This document shows positions 10,640-22,269 of a stretch of 64,000 bases of DNA, piece by piece. The stretch comes from Odontocerum albicorne (Eukaryota > Arthropoda > Insecta > Trichoptera > Odontoceridae). The stretch covers positions 38,063,042 through 38,127,041 of the forward strand of contig OX463847.1 of NCBI GenBank assembly GCA_949825065.1, in the 5' to 3' direction. The position numbers and the translations under genes were made by a program. Positions within the stretch are counted from its first letter, which is position 1. Each line of letters begins with the position of its first letter. The notes under the pieces were generated by a model, which was not told where the DNA came from, did not search any database, and saw nothing but the letters and a program-made list of their open reading frames with translations.

Positions 10640-12426
10640 ATGAAGAAAAAAAAATGTTTTTTCAAATGGAAACTCTCTAATAAGGATCCAAGTTTATTGT
10701 CAGTCATTTTTCGTGACCCCAGTCAACAAGGCGTTAGCCTTTATTTTTTAACAAGGCGTTAGCATTTACTATGAGAACATGAAAAAAGAATATTAGATAA
10801 TAGCTCAAGGCTCTTTTTATGAGGAATGATCACAGTTTTTTACGAGTTGTTAGGTTACTTAGGTTCAACTGGTGCCATATTTAACCTGGAAGTGTACCTG
10901 AATGAGTGGTCCATTAACCGGAAAAAAAATAAGGAGACGTTTTTGTATTATTTGGTTATTTTTTTTTTTATGTTTTTGCTTGTATCTTTAAATATCTCTG
11001 ATGCTTCGAAATTATCGTTTTGTAACACAAATTATACAAAATAAGAAACAGTTGAAAAGCATACTGGAATAAATTTACCGATAATGCAATCGAATCAATC
11101 TTAATGCCTTTTTTCCCATGAGTCAATAGACCATATATACATTCTAGTGAAATATGACACTATACTTGAGAAAATGTAAGATGCTCTCTGTGACATTTGA
11201 AATGTCATATCTCAAAGGAATGGGTTAAAATCGTTTTTTTTTACAAATCGAATCGATTTTTTATAAATCGAAAAATTGTTCTTCTCTAAACTGACGTTTT
11301 AATTTCTAATATTCATTATACTGAATTTCTAATGTATTGTATGATTTGTATCTATCTTTAAATATGCCAAGATCCACTAAGAATTAATACTAATTACGAA
11401 CATTTAATTTTAGGTATAAAAAAATCGAAAATCCAATTATCGTAGACCCCATCCCTAGCCAATGCGGACTAACGTAGTGACTTTTGACAAACATCACCAA
11501 ATATTATTTGATTTTAACAAACTGCCACATTTTTGCTAATTTGTAACAATATGTATTAATTTGTCATTATTGTTAGTTTTATGTAATGTATTTACCTAAA
11601 TAACTTGCTATTTATTAGAATCAAGGCTTATATTAAAGTTGATAAAATAATTAAAATTACTGAACGTCGTTACGAGGTTGTATTGGGGCAAATTTGTAAA
11701 CTGTCACAGGAACCATCCTACATTTTCTCAAGTACAGTAAGACGTAAGCATTGCTCTCGTAAATTACCGAGATTATTACGCCTGAAGAGTGCCTCCTAAA
11801 AGTAGGTAAAAAGATGGGTTGCTGGGATTATTGTAATAAAGTAATTTCAATGTTATTGTCGAATAATAAAGGAGTTTCACAAAGTTAAAATCAAAACTGT
11901 TTTTAAAATACGAAAATATTGATGTTTTTTAATAATAATTGTTAATCATAATTTAATTCTTTCATCATTTCATTATTTTTCAAGTTGTGAAATGTTGTTT
12001 CGAGTATGTATCACGTATATCAGATTTTAGAGCGAGAAAATATTATTAAGTAGATATATGTTGTAAGCTGTTAATTTTTTTGTATCTACTCGTATATACT
12101 CGTATTCATATTCTAATCTTACCGTGACCTCCATTTGGACCTTCGCTAACTCTCTGACAGCATCCGAGTCAGAAATGGACTCAAAGGATCTTAAGTTTTA
12201 AAATAATGACTCAGGCAGGAAATCCGACATTGTTATCCCTTTGAAATGTGGTCAAATTAAGCCTTTGGGAGTTTTTTTTACATGCAATGGAGACAGCTTT
12301 TCATGAAGAAGTGTTTAAGTTTGCTTCAAAATGGTCTTTATTTTGGCTTGTGTGGTAATTTGTTAATATTATAAAATGAACTTATTTTCATTTGGACGAT
12401 AAAGCCTCGAAAATATTTCCAAGGTT
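10640..12426. other. Long stretch without recognisable features
   Basis: A+T-rich; short open frames (10826-11044 and 11605-11799) show no domain. The 8-mer TACTCGTA occurs twice near 12087-12104. No repeat family seen elsewhere in the window is recognised. Confidence 0.45.
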
Positions 12427-13061
12427 TTAACCCTTCCCTTATGGTGACAAAAATGAAACGCGTGTTCCGGTGTTGGGTAGTGAGTACGCGATAAAAAATT
12501 AGCGATTTTAAATCGGAAAAATAAGAACATTCATAGATAATCCCCTTAATTAATTACAATTGAAGTTAAAAATTATAATAATTGAGATTTATTTGCTGAA
12601 AACATTAAAAAACCATCTGGCAACGCTCACGGAACGGGCGTAGATCTAGTGTCGTTGCCAGCTCAACAGCTACTGCGGCGCGGCAGGGTTGGTGGCTAAC
12701 CCGCGCGTGGCTTACACTTGCAAGGTTGAGACAATTGAACTCCTCGCTATTCAGTGACGTATGCAAAAGTGAGATGCGAATATAATGTCGCGCTTCCCGC
12801 ATACTTTTCACCTATTGTCAAGACCCAAGATCGAGGCACTCACAGCGTTTAAATGCGAATTTGTTTCCGATATTCAGAAAATACTTACGATGTTGTCGAT
12901 AAATTCTGATTTTTATTAATATTATTTTTTAAATCAATGCGTAAATATATTATGGAGGAATACCTAAAATCTTAACCTTGTATTTATTATATTTATAGAG
13001 ATATTGATGGTTATTTGAAGCAACGTGTAGAAGAAACCCAACACCGGGAAGGAAAGGTTAA
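12427..13061. mobile_element. piggyBac-like MITE with TTAA duplications, copy 2
   Basis: The element (12431-13057, 627 bp) starts CCCTTCCCTTATGG and ends GGGAAGGAAAGG, with TTAA at 12427-12430 and 13058-13061. Both ends also carry CGGTGTTGGG or its complement, so the terminal inverted similarity extends inward. A 68-codon frame inside (12605-12811, minus) is not conserved in copy 1. Confidence 0.86.
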
Positions 13062-13072
13062 TAATCATTATT

Positions 13073-13276
13073 GTCATCACTATATGCCCCTAATGATAAA
13101 GGTAGAGTAATCACTATATGCCTCAAATGATAAAGGTAGAGTCATCACTATATGCCCCAAATGATAAAGGTAGAGTCATCATTATATGCCCCTTATGATA
13201 AAGGTAGAGTCATAACTATATGCCCCAAATGATAAAGGTAGAGTCATCACTATATGCCCCTAATAATAAAGGTAGA
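13073..13276. repeat. 34-bp minisatellite, six copies
   Basis: Tandem copies of a 34-bp unit containing ACTATATGCCCCAAATGATA and AAAGGTAGAG. The array lies between the TTAA MITE and a LINE-A 3' end. Units differ by one to three bases. Confidence 0.93.
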
Positions 13277-13289
13277 GATAACAGACTTT

Positions 13290-13740
13290 CACTTTATGTT
13301 GCCCTGTAACACATATTTCACTTCTGAGAAGTCCATATACCTCCTCATACATGCTCTCCTATCATACAGACTTCTTGGCATGCTTTAAGAAGCGACTGAA
13401 AAACCTCTTAATTTCTAGTCAGTAAAATAACGTGTTTCATTCCTGATTTTTATTTTCCTTTCCTCTCCACCATCACTTCCTTTCCTTTTGATTGATGATA
13501 TCTCACTTTATATAAAAAATAATGTGCGAGTGACTGTCCGTCTTTGTGGGGTTCGTGGGCATGTGCTCACGTATATGTTTATGGATTTCGTGGGGATGGA
13601 TAGTCATTTGAATAATTTATACGACCACGTAACTTGCTTCATTTACTTTTGTCTGGTTGGCTGGAAGATATTGCCGCCTGGCAATAAGCCTGCCAGATTG
13701 TATTTGCAATAAAAGTGTTACATAAATAATAAATAAATAA
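13290..13740 (+). mobile_element. LINE-A 3' end, copy 2
   Basis: The plus strand encodes ACFKKRLKNLLISSQ followed by a stop (near 13378-13423), matching the C-terminal end of the LINE-A reverse transcriptase. A 3' untranslated region follows, then the tail CTGGTTGGCTGGAAGATATT, GGCAATAAGCCTGCCAG and AAATAATAAATAAATAAA. The 3' end is intact; the 5' side is truncated next to the 34-bp minisatellite. Confidence 0.78.
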
Positions 13741-14224
13741 AGCCTTTTGACATTTCCCTCTTTCAGAATTTAATTAATTTGGTCATGCCAAGTTTTCGAG
13801 GTGTTCTTAAACTTGATGTATTTTATAAAAAGCTTGTTTATTTATTAGTACTACAGAACATTTTATTAAACTATAAATTTCTTTGAGAATTCAATGAACT
13901 ACCAGAAGAACGAACTTCTCCGTACTGCAGGTGTTAGGTGTGACGATACAACTGGCATCGTTATGCTTCCAGGGTGTTCTATGATTTTTTGGACATATTT
14001 TTTATGTGATCTGGATAACTTTGAGAAATTGACAGCGTAGGCAGTGTGTCAAGAAGAAACAGAGGTTGAGTGCCAACAAGATAGAAAGATCAAGTGAATA
14101 AATTGACTGGAGGAAACTTCTACACTGCCTTACAAACGACAAATGACCAAGAAACGTGAAGGCACGTCGTCGTAAGAACCATCAACATTGCATAGATCAT
14201 GGCCCACAGTAATAAGACACGACA
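13741..14224. other. No feature recognised
   Basis: Moderately A+T-rich; no motif or repeat could be supported. Confidence 0.45.
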
Positions 14225-14325
14225 GAGATGACAATTTTTTACGACTCATTCTTTCTACGTGGCCGAACCATCTTAATACTTCTTTCTTCATCTGAAACAC
14301 TTCATCTATTTTCAGTCCGCATTAT
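14225..14325 (-). mobile_element. LINE-B fragment (RT C-terminal segment)
   Basis: The minus strand reads CGLKIDEVFQMKKEVLRWFG then HVERMSRKKL, the LRWFGHVERM segment of LINE reverse-transcriptase C-termini. About 33 codons remain, immediately before a SINE on the opposite strand. Confidence 0.6.
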
Positions 14326-14330
14326 TAGTT

Positions 14331-14500
14331 GACGACACCGTGGCCTAGTTGGTAAGGAGCCTGTCTCTTCAAATCGCGCTGGAATACAAATTTCAAAAAA
14401 CATTTCACTAAAGACCTCTTTAACGTCTTTCTGGTTGGTTAGAAGAGATTATCACATGGCAATCAGGCCACCAGGTCATACTTTATAAAACAATACATTA
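14331..14500 (+). mobile_element. SINE-1 (tRNA-derived), copy 1
   Basis: The head has an A-box-like GTGGCCTAGTTGGTAAG; the B box is degraded. The 3' part, CTGGTTGGTTAGAAGAGATT then CACATGGCAATCAGGCCACC, matches the LINE-A tail. It is a retroposon, not a working tRNA gene. Confidence 0.72.
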
Positions 14501-15151
14501 CAATGTATCATAATATCGTCATTCTGTTATGTCTAAGTTTCATTTACATATTCTATAATAAGTAACAAATTTCGCTTCTCGTGAAAGTTTTCAAGAAAAC
14601 TTATAAAATGATTAATTTAGAGCAAAAGTAAAATATATTAAGAAGTCGTGTTTTTTTCTTATTGTATAACGTTTTCGTTGCATGTATATTGTACAACCTA
14701 TTTTTGAGCAGTTGCATGGAGTGTGGTAAGCATATTGCAAGATGATTTGGGCTTTGTTATGTTATGTATCATACTTTTCCAAAATTAAAAAAACTTTATT
14801 AATCTTTCAGTTCGCAAATAAAAAGAATTAATTAATATTTTAAGCAAACTAAGATGACTTATTTTGTCACTCCCTATATAAGTATTACATTTCCATAGTA
14901 TGAAGCATAACCTAGAGAGCTTATAGCCTTCATATGCACTTTTTCAAGCTTATCGTACGTGTCTGGATACTGCAGACGATCCCATATAATGGAACGAGGG
15001 GCGTATGTACCCCTTTCACAAAAAGGGAGATCGAATGCAGTTTTTAAACTATAAATACATCACCTTTTTCAACACAGTTTGTCTTGGCATTAAGGCTCTG
15101 TTCAGCGATCCGATGGGGCGTAAGAGAGTGAAGAGGCAAAAATTGAGTTAA
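14501..15151. other. No feature recognised
   Basis: A+T-rich sequence without an identifiable element. Confidence 0.5.
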
Positions 15152-15377
15152 ATTAATGTTGCGACAGAGAACTACTGCACACTGGGTATGTCATGGGAGA
15201 GATAGGTCGCAGATAAAATTGAGATAGATAGATTAATGTTGCGACAGAGAACTACTGCACACTGGGTATGTCATGGGAGAGATAGGTCGCAGATAAAATT
15301 GAGATAGGTAGATTAATGTTGCGACAGAGAACTACTGCACACTGGGTATGTCATGGGAGAGATAGGTCACAGATAAT
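15152..15377. repeat. 80-bp tandem repeat, 2.8 copies
   Basis: Copies starting ATTAATGTTGCGACAGAG lie at 15152, 15232 and 15312 and are nearly identical. The third stops after GAGATAGGTCACAGATAATT. The string GAGATAGGTCGC also occurs near 3960, so the unit may derive from a dispersed repeat. Confidence 0.92.
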
Positions 15378-15479
15378 TCTGCACACAGGCCAGATTCGTC
15401 CTGAGTTGTAATGATGGAAGATTTATTATATGCACACATACATTACAAAATTGTCCTGTTGGGATATACACAGAGTACA

Positions 15480-15765
15480 GAGCGTCTAAACATGCTATAT
15501 TGACATACTTCCTTCGATTTCTCCACATCTACACATCTCGTACATATTCTTCTTTTTTATATATTACTTTTCATTCTTTCAAAATTTCATTCACTCGATC
15601 CAATCTTATCATACGTTTCTTGGTCGTCCTCTACCATGACCCTTATTAATGATTGCATTATAAATTCGTCTTTCCAGACTTTCTAGATTTTAAATATCAA
15701 GCTTTTGAACATTCTTTAGCCAACTTAGCGTGCTTTTTTTTTCACCATACTTAACCTATTAGTCT
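15480..15765 (-). mobile_element. LINE-B C-terminal fragment
   Basis: Across frames, the minus strand reads GHGRGRPRNV, then EILKE, then CVDVEKSKEVCQ. This matches the order GRGRPRK, ILK and CM(N/D)V.EA..VCRDR in the LINE-B copies at 29.3 and 50.1 kb. Frames are broken. Confidence 0.55.
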
Positions 15766-16520
15766 TGGGAGGATATATTTTAGAGGATTTATTGCGTCTA
15801 TGTATTAGAACTACTCAGATAAATTTACATAAACAAAATTATCGTACTAAGACACTTTTGCGAACACCCAGCTATTAAGGGGGCAGAATTCTGTACATTA
15901 GTAGTAAAGTGCCTTTGTCACAATATAAGAATAACAAGACTATGAAAATGCCATTATAAGATCAAATAAAAGCACTGTGTGTTTAACGTCTCAGGTTGAG
16001 ATATATAAATAATGTTGAAATATAAAAAAAGAATAAAAATTAGGTATCCCTTTCTATCTTAGGATGATTTGTGGAAAAAACACTTAAATCGAGTGTTTTC
16101 TCAACGACAAATTGCTTTTCTATATTAACCAACCTTGCACAATTGAAAATCTTGTGGTTTTGATTAACCGTTTCAAAAGGCTGTGAACCCCTGCCTGACC
16201 CAAAAGTACCTGAGCAGTTTCCCCAAATATTAGCTTAGGACTTACACCTCAGATATTGAAAATGTTCGCTAAAATCGCGACCACGCACTGTGGAGTGGTT
16301 ACCCATTGGGACTTATGTTTGGATAGTGGTAAGTAACCATTACGATTTGGCAAGGAAAGATAACACTAACAAAGGTGTCCTAAAATTTTAAGAGGAAAAA
16401 TATTTTTAATTTACAACCTCCGTGGGATATTTGTTAAGTAAACCTATCTTCCGATCGAACGCAGTTTGTACGTTTTATTCCCGTTGATGAATGAAATTAT
16501 TTTCTTTACAGGGGTTGTGT
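15766..16520. other. No feature recognised
   Basis: A+T-rich; nothing supported. Confidence 0.5.
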
Positions 16521-16521
16521 A

Positions 16522-16725
16522 CAACGTTCCCTCTAAGGTGTGCGCGTGTGCGGTTGCACATCTGTTAAAAATTGTCCGCACACATGTTTCCACCTTCCGC
16601 ACACATCTCAAAGAAAGGAACTTGTAACCATATTTTGTTTTGCGCAATTATATATTTTATTTGATATGTTATGATGGGTTCTCAGGTTCCTTTCTTTGAG
16701 ATGTGTGCGGAACATGGAAACACTA
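16522..16725. mobile_element. Hairpin with hAT-like terminus (fragment)
   Basis: Starts CAACGTTCCCTCTAAGGTG, which resembles the CAG.GTTCCCTCTAA termini of Zaphod-like hAT elements. It contains an inverted repeat of about 40 bp: left 16581-16622, right 16686-16726, both with CCGCACACATCTCAAAGAAA or its complement, around a loop of about 63 bp. No matching right terminus or target duplication was found. Confidence 0.45.
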
Positions 16726-16726
16726 T

Positions 16727-17390
16727 GTTATATACCTACTCGTATTATGTTACGTATTTCGAATAAAGACTTCATGAATTATCCCTCGTTCAAAGGTCTT
16801 CGTGTTATTTTGGGTGTTTTAAATTTTTTGCTTACATAGATTCTTTTTATATATCATATATAGCCTACATATTTGAAAAATGTAATTTATGATTTCGTGG
16901 TGCATTATGTGGACTACTTAGTCTTTTCTATGCATGAATATGCATATTTCGCACTTCCCCTTTTTTTCTTACACATATAAGTTGATGGGCCGTACACACA
17001 ATGGAAAAATTAGGGGTAACGTTGGGTGTGTCTTGATTTTCCTTCAAGCCTCTATAATATCTCTCAGGTTGGTTAGATTTTTTGGCCATGGTAAAAATAT
17101 TATCTTATATACGAGTAATTGCATAATGACTAATTTGGTGGCACGTATCATTCTAGTTTGAGAAGATTGCCTATTATAAAAAAAACTTTCGGAAATACTG
17201 TATATCTAAACTTTCTATCTAAATCATTTCAAATAATAACAATTTATCGTCAAATACTGTGTTATAAAATTATTCAGCCTTTTCGACGGCATTTCTTCAT
17301 TTTTAACGATTCATCACCGTTTTCATTCAACTGTTAAAGTTAAAAATATATCTTATAAAGTTAACTGACACTAAATGACCTTTGTTAGAA
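16727..17390. other. No feature recognised
   Basis: A+T-rich; a 75-codon frame at 16934-17161 has no recognisable motif. Confidence 0.45.
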
Positions 17391-17595
17391 GCCTTTCATG
17401 GATTAGTTGGTAAGACAACTGTCCCACATCCTCGGAGGTTGCGGGTTCGATTCCCATTCAAAACCAGATATTAAAAAAAAACATTCAACGTTTCACTTCA
17501 GTCCTTTTTAAATGTATCTGTTTGGTTGAAAAAAATTACCACATGACAATAAGCTCTTTATGTTGTATTGTATAAAGCGAAAGTGTTGTTCTTTC
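17391..17595 (+). mobile_element. SINE-1 (tRNA-derived), copy 2
   Basis: Clear tRNA-like promoter boxes: A box GGATTAGTTGGTAAG (about 17400) and B box GCGGGTTCGATTCCC (about 17445), about 45 bp apart. An A-rich linker is followed by the LINE-A-like tail (TTTGGTTGAAAAAAATTACC, ACATGACAATAAGC). The acceptor stem does not fold as a true tRNA. Confidence 0.8.
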
Positions 17596-18139
17596 CAAAA
17601 ATGTTTTTCTCAACATATACAGAAACATGAAAGTATCTAATTCAATGGCCGCAGTCATCATCTTCCTTATACTCAATTTTTTTTCTGGTAAAATTTTAAT
17701 ATATCTATAAGAGTGGGTTCTAATTCTTAGTTAGGACGATTTTGATGAATGTCTGATCTCTAAACAGTGCTATAAAAATTGTCCTTTTATTGTTATAGTT
17801 CCAGGGTATACTTTTACAAAATAAATAATATTTTTAGCACCCCGTATATTAAAAAAATAATATGTAATTTTGAATATTCATGGAAGGGTTAAGTCGTTGA
17901 AATTGGAAACGACTCTTTTATGTACCTTGCTTTCAGTACAGTTATTGAGATATTTTTCAATTTATTTTTTGCTTATTCATACAAAACCAAAAAAATGAAA
18001 GATTGGGAAAAAAATTGTAATTTGATTTTGACATTTTTTATGAATGTTATTGAAAGGACGCGATTCAGTTTTTTTTTAATTATATTTTCTTTCTGTTTGG
18101 ATATCACCACATTTTTATATACGATCGAATGCTCTAAAC
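17596..18139. other. No feature recognised
   Basis: A+T-rich; an 82-codon frame at 17920-18168 runs into the satellite and is dominated by Phe, Ile and Lys. Confidence 0.45.
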
Positions 18140-18990
18140 TAGACCTGATTGATGCGAATGCTCAATAGAGGATTTGATTGATGCGAATGGTTGCTCCGTG
18201 CAAGATCTGATTGATGCGAATGATCACTACAGGATTTGATTTATGCGAATGATTGCTCTGTGCAAGATCTGATTGATGTAAATGATCACTGTAAGATTTG
18301 ATTGATGCGAATGATTATTCTGAGCAAGACCTGATTGATGCGAATGATCACTACAGGATTTGATTTATGCGAACGATTGCTCTATGCAAGATCTGATTGA
18401 TGCGAATGATCAATACAGGATTTGATTAATGCGAATTATTGCTCCGTGCAAGATCTGATTGATGCGAATGATCACTACAGGATTTGATTAATGCGAATGA
18501 TTGCTCTGTGCAAGATCTAATTGATGCAAATGATCACTGTAAGATTTGATTGATGCGAATGATTATTCTGAGCAAGACCTGATTGATGCGGATGATCACT
18601 ACAGGATTTAATGTATGCGAATGATTGCTCTGTGCAAGATCTGATTGATGCGAATGCTCAATACAGGATTTTATTAATGCGAATGATTGCTCCGTGCAAG
18701 ATCTGATTGATGCGAATGATCACTACAGGATTTGATTTATGCTAATGATTGCTCTGTGCAAGATCTAATTGATGCAAATGATCACTGCAAGATTTGATTG
18801 ATGCGAATAATTATTCTGAGCGAGACCTGATTGATGCGAATGATCACTACAGGATTTGATTAATTGGAATGATTGCTCTGTGCAAGATCTGATTGAAGCG
18901 AATGATCACTACAATATTTGATTGATGCGAATGATTATTCTAAGCAAGACCTGATTGATGCGAATGATCACTGTAGCCTTCTGTTGATAA
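18140..18990. repeat. Satellite with 62-bp dimer and 248-bp higher-order period
   Basis: About 28 monomers built on GATTTGATTGATGCGAATGA. A 29-bp form ending TCACTACAG alternates with a 33-bp form ending TTGCTCTGTGCAA, giving a 62-bp dimer. Diagnostic variants (AATGATCACTG...ATTATTCTGAG) recur at 18281, 18529 and 18777, exactly 248 bp (four dimers) apart. Noncoding. Confidence 0.95.
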
Positions 18991-19468
18991 CACGTGGCAT
19001 GATCAGTTGATGGTCCGGACACGAAAATAAATAGTAGAGAAAAGAATCACATATTTATCAATTTAAAAACTAGACCTTTGTCAAGTTAATCATAACTTAT
19101 AGCATTGAATTCATCACTATCAACATTTGAACATAAAGCCTGCTACAATAATTTAAGATGAGATTACTAGGAACTATGGTGAGAAACAATCTTATTATAG
19201 GATCAGAAAGATATATATTAGTCAGATGGAGCAGGAAGAAAGAAAGAAGTGACCATATGGAAATGATGAACAATTATAGAATCCCATACATATAACACAA
19301 CAGGAGATCTTTGCAGGACTTCGAATGCCTAAAAAGTGGAGAGGTAAATAGGTGTTTTATCTTCTAGAAATATTCTTTACCTTCCAAAACAGATTTAATA
19401 TCTACATAAACAAGAAATAAACAACAAACGGGTATTTTTAAGTATAATTAAAAAGACGGTACATCTAA
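18991..19468. other. No feature recognised
   Basis: A+T-rich sequence between the satellite and the Tigger element; no signal recognised. Confidence 0.5.
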
Positions 19469-20634
19469 TACAGTGGAACCTCTCATAACGAGAATCATTC
19501 GTTCCAGAATCTTACTCGTTATGTGAAACACTCGTTATGCGAAACAATTTTTCCCATATAAATCAATGTAAAATACGATAATGCGTTCCATGCCGAAAAA
19601 AATACTATTTTTTTTTTTTTTTAACCTTTATTCAAATAAAATTACATACTTATAAATTGTTAAGAAGCGTAACAACCCGGAATGCGATTTCGATTTGCAA
19701 AAAACAATAAAAAAATCGAAATAACTAGTTTTTTATTTATAAATTTATGACAAATAATTAATTCTTTTTTACAAGAAGTAAACTCCGGTAACCCTCAGAA
19801 TCTACGAGCTTCTTATAGTCGCTGATGAAGCTCTCTGCTGCCTTTGTGTCAGAGCTTGCTGCTTCACCATGCCTCACAACGCTGTGGATGCCGGTTCTTC
19901 TCTTAAATTTCTCGAACCATCCATGACTTCCCTTAAATTGTACTTCTTTTTCGGCAGTTGATGATCCTGGCGTTTTCTTAACGAGGTCGGCGAAAATAAC
20001 TTTCGCCTTCTCACAAATGATGTTTTCGTTAATAGTATCGCCTGGCAATTACTTTTCGTTTATCCATATGAGAAGCAACCTTTCAACATCATCAAGAATA
20101 GGTAACCGTTTCGTAGACATTCTTGACACTCCCTTTGAAGCATCTATCTTCTTAATTTTGTCCTTGTTCTTGAGGATAGATCAAATCGTTGATGTAGACC
20201 GATTGTATGTGCGCGCTAGATCAGCCACGCTTACACCTCGTTTTCGCTTTTAATGATTTTACGTTTCATTTCTACAGTTACTTTTATTCTCTTATGGCTG
20301 TCTTCTTGTGGCTTTTTCTTCAGGGACATTTATGCAAGGGTTATTAAACTTTGCACAAAAAAAATTACAAATAATGTCTGAACACAAGTTTGGAAAAATG
20401 TGTGATCACATGTGACACTAACGTGGTAGCGGAACGAGTGCTAACCAGAGACTGACGCACTGGCGCGGAAGTCCCGGCTCACAAGTGAGTGACGTGAAGA
20501 TGGGACTTCCCCTTTTTGCGTCACTCGTTATGCGAAATGTCGCTCGTTAAGGGAGCATTTTTTTCACAATCTGTTTAGCTCGTTATGCGAATTACTCGTT
20601 ATGAGAGGTGCTCGTTATGAGAGGTTCCACTGTA
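19469..20634 (-). mobile_element. Tigger/pogo-type element, internally deleted
   Basis: The element is 19471-20632 (1,162 bp). It starts CAGTGGAACCTCTCATAACG and ends with the complement GAGAGGTTCCACTG, with TA target sites at 19469-19470 and 20633-20634. CTCGTTATG-type repeats occur several times in both subterminal regions. It keeps only the DNA-binding part of its transposase, so about 1 kb of catalytic sequence is missing and it could move only in trans. Confidence 0.92.
19758..20329 (-). pseudogene. Tigger/pogo transposase, N-terminal part, broken
   Basis: Starts at ATG 20329 (MSLKKKPQ...). The first about 65 residues form a Psq/pogo-type helix-turn-helix (VADLARTYNRSTSTI after a frame change). 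A CENP-B/Tc5-type DNA-binding domain follows, visible as the open segment 20048-19758 with WFEKFKRRTGIHSVVRHGEA. There is a frameshift near 20245, an in-frame TGA in the first domain and a TAA just before the second. The product stops at 19758 before the DDE catalytic domain, so it cannot catalyse transposition. Full-length relatives are roughly 450-550 residues. Confidence 0.88.
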
Positions 20635-20884
20635 TACTCGTATATTTTATTTTAATGTGATTTTATTAAAAGAAAATCGGAAATAATTTAACTGTTTTAC
20701 ATTAATGAATTATTTTAACTACAATAAGGTCTATTTTCTGGTAATATTTCATAATCACTTGTACTCGTACGAGTATAACATTTAAATGTATGATATTTAT
20801 TTGAAAGTTAAATTTGTTCATTATTATCTAATGCATTATATTGTATAATACTTTCGTTGTGTACAGAAAAACTGAGCACGTGTA

Positions 20885-21590
20885 TTGGGCTGTGGTGATG
20901 TGTTCCAACCAACTAGAAATACAGGATGCGTTTTATGTTCCTGGCCGATTTTTTTTGGCTGCCATTTTGATTTGGCTGTTATTTGTCAGCTCATATTTGA
21001 CAGTCGTAGAGATTGGTCGGTAACAAGTTATTATGGAGCATCTCACTCCGCAACAACATATTGAAGTTATTAAAACATTTTATTTAAGCAATTGTGAATG
21101 CGCGGAGAAAAATGTGTTTTTTTTTTAAGTTTAAATCATGTGCCAAGCAATTCAACCATTCAGCGTGTAATGAATAGTTTAGAAAATTTGTATACACCGG
21201 GAGATAAATCAAAGTCTGGGCGACAACGTAGCCAACGTACGTTAGAAAAGATTGATGCAGTGAGGAAGAGTGTTGGTGAATGCCCGTGCACCTCTCATCG
21301 ACGCCGTGCAGAAGAATTGAGAAAGTCTCCATCATGTTTGTTAAAAATTATCAAAAAAGATTTGCATTTTTATCCGTATAAAATTCAATTGATACAAGGG
21401 TTACAGGAAAATGATCAAAAACGGCTGCTAGATTGGAATGCTCGGGTTTTACAGGTCGGTATAGACTACCACCATTTTTTGCAAAAAATCATCATGAGCG
21501 ACGAGACGCATTTGGACGTGGAAATCTCTCGTTAAAAAGTTTTTAGCGAGAGATTTTCACATCACAACAAGCCCGACAAGTTGTATTATA
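20885..21590 (+). mobile_element. Mariner relative with DUF4817-type transposase, truncated
   Basis: Holds the 5' part of a transposase gene. Possible inverted ends: TTGGGCTGTGGTGATGTG near 20886 and CACATCACAACAAGCCCGAC (21559-21578), whose complement is similar. A 17-19-bp hairpin (arms GAAATCTCTCGTTAAAAA and complement, 21521-21559) sits exactly where the coding region ends. No TA duplication was confirmed. Confidence 0.5.
21033..21535 (+). pseudogene. DUF4817/mariner-type transposase, N-terminal part, frameshifted
   Basis: ATG at 21033 gives MEHLTPQQHIEVIKTFYLSN, the PQQ..V.IV..FY start of DUF4817-type helix-turn-helix transposases. A frame change lies in the T-rich stretch around 21115-21127. 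The second segment carries NSTIQRVMN, KSGRQRSQRTLEKIDAVR, KDLHFYPYKIQLIQ and the first catalytic aspartate in IIMSDETHL. The frame then ends at 21535 inside a hairpin, so the rest of the catalytic domain is absent. The other end of this family is preserved at 49.3-49.8 kb. Confidence 0.85.
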
Positions 21591-21599
21591 CAAATTGTT

Positions 21600-22269
21600 T
21601 ATTTACGTGTAATCAACAAAAGTATATACAAAAAAATGGTTTCCTCAACAAAATATAATGTTCAACAAAATAGTATTACTTATATATTCAGTAAAAATGA
21701 ACGAAAGAATAACATAAATATACAACGCTAATGTTAAAAAATTGCATACAAATATCTCATATTAGAAGTCATTTTTAAAATATATTGCTTTTCTGCAATA
21801 AGTTTAACTGATACTTTATGATGCATTCGCGTGACTACAATTCCAGTGAATAATTAAAAATTCATTCATTTTAATATTTATGGTATGCGGTACAGTGAAT
21901 AAAAACTCCCCTGTATGGTTTAACCTAGTAACACGACAAAGGTTTTTTTGTGTTAACTGTGTCATGATAACCACATGGGTTTAAATTAAATTTTGTGTTT
22001 CAATTTTTTTCATCGTCCAAAGTTTTACCCCTTACTTTATTCAGTTGTACGAACTTATTTTTTCTGTTAAATAAATCATTTTCAATATTACAATATATAA
22101 AACCAAAAAGTATTGAAAATGAGCCGTGATTATCTGATGGCATTGTGACATCATAATATAATACTTGCAAAGTACTCGGCGGAAGACAATGCTGTGTTTC
22201 TAACGAGGTCGTTTTGTTTTTATCATTACCGAAAAATTAGTTATGAAAATATACTTTTATAAACTAATT
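21600..22269. other. No feature recognised
   Basis: A+T-rich; no coding or repeat signal supported. Confidence 0.5.

Noticed and set aside
12605..12811. 68-codon frame inside the TTAA MITE
   Set aside because: Not maintained in the homologous copy at 4027-4657.
13073..13276. CRISPR-like array
   Set aside because: Units are contiguous and similar along their whole length; there are no unique spacers and the sequence is eukaryotic.
17391..17470. tRNA gene
   Set aside because: A and B boxes are present but the stems do not fold, and the sequence runs directly into a SINE body and LINE-like tail. The same holds for 14331, 26495, 35977 and 59803.
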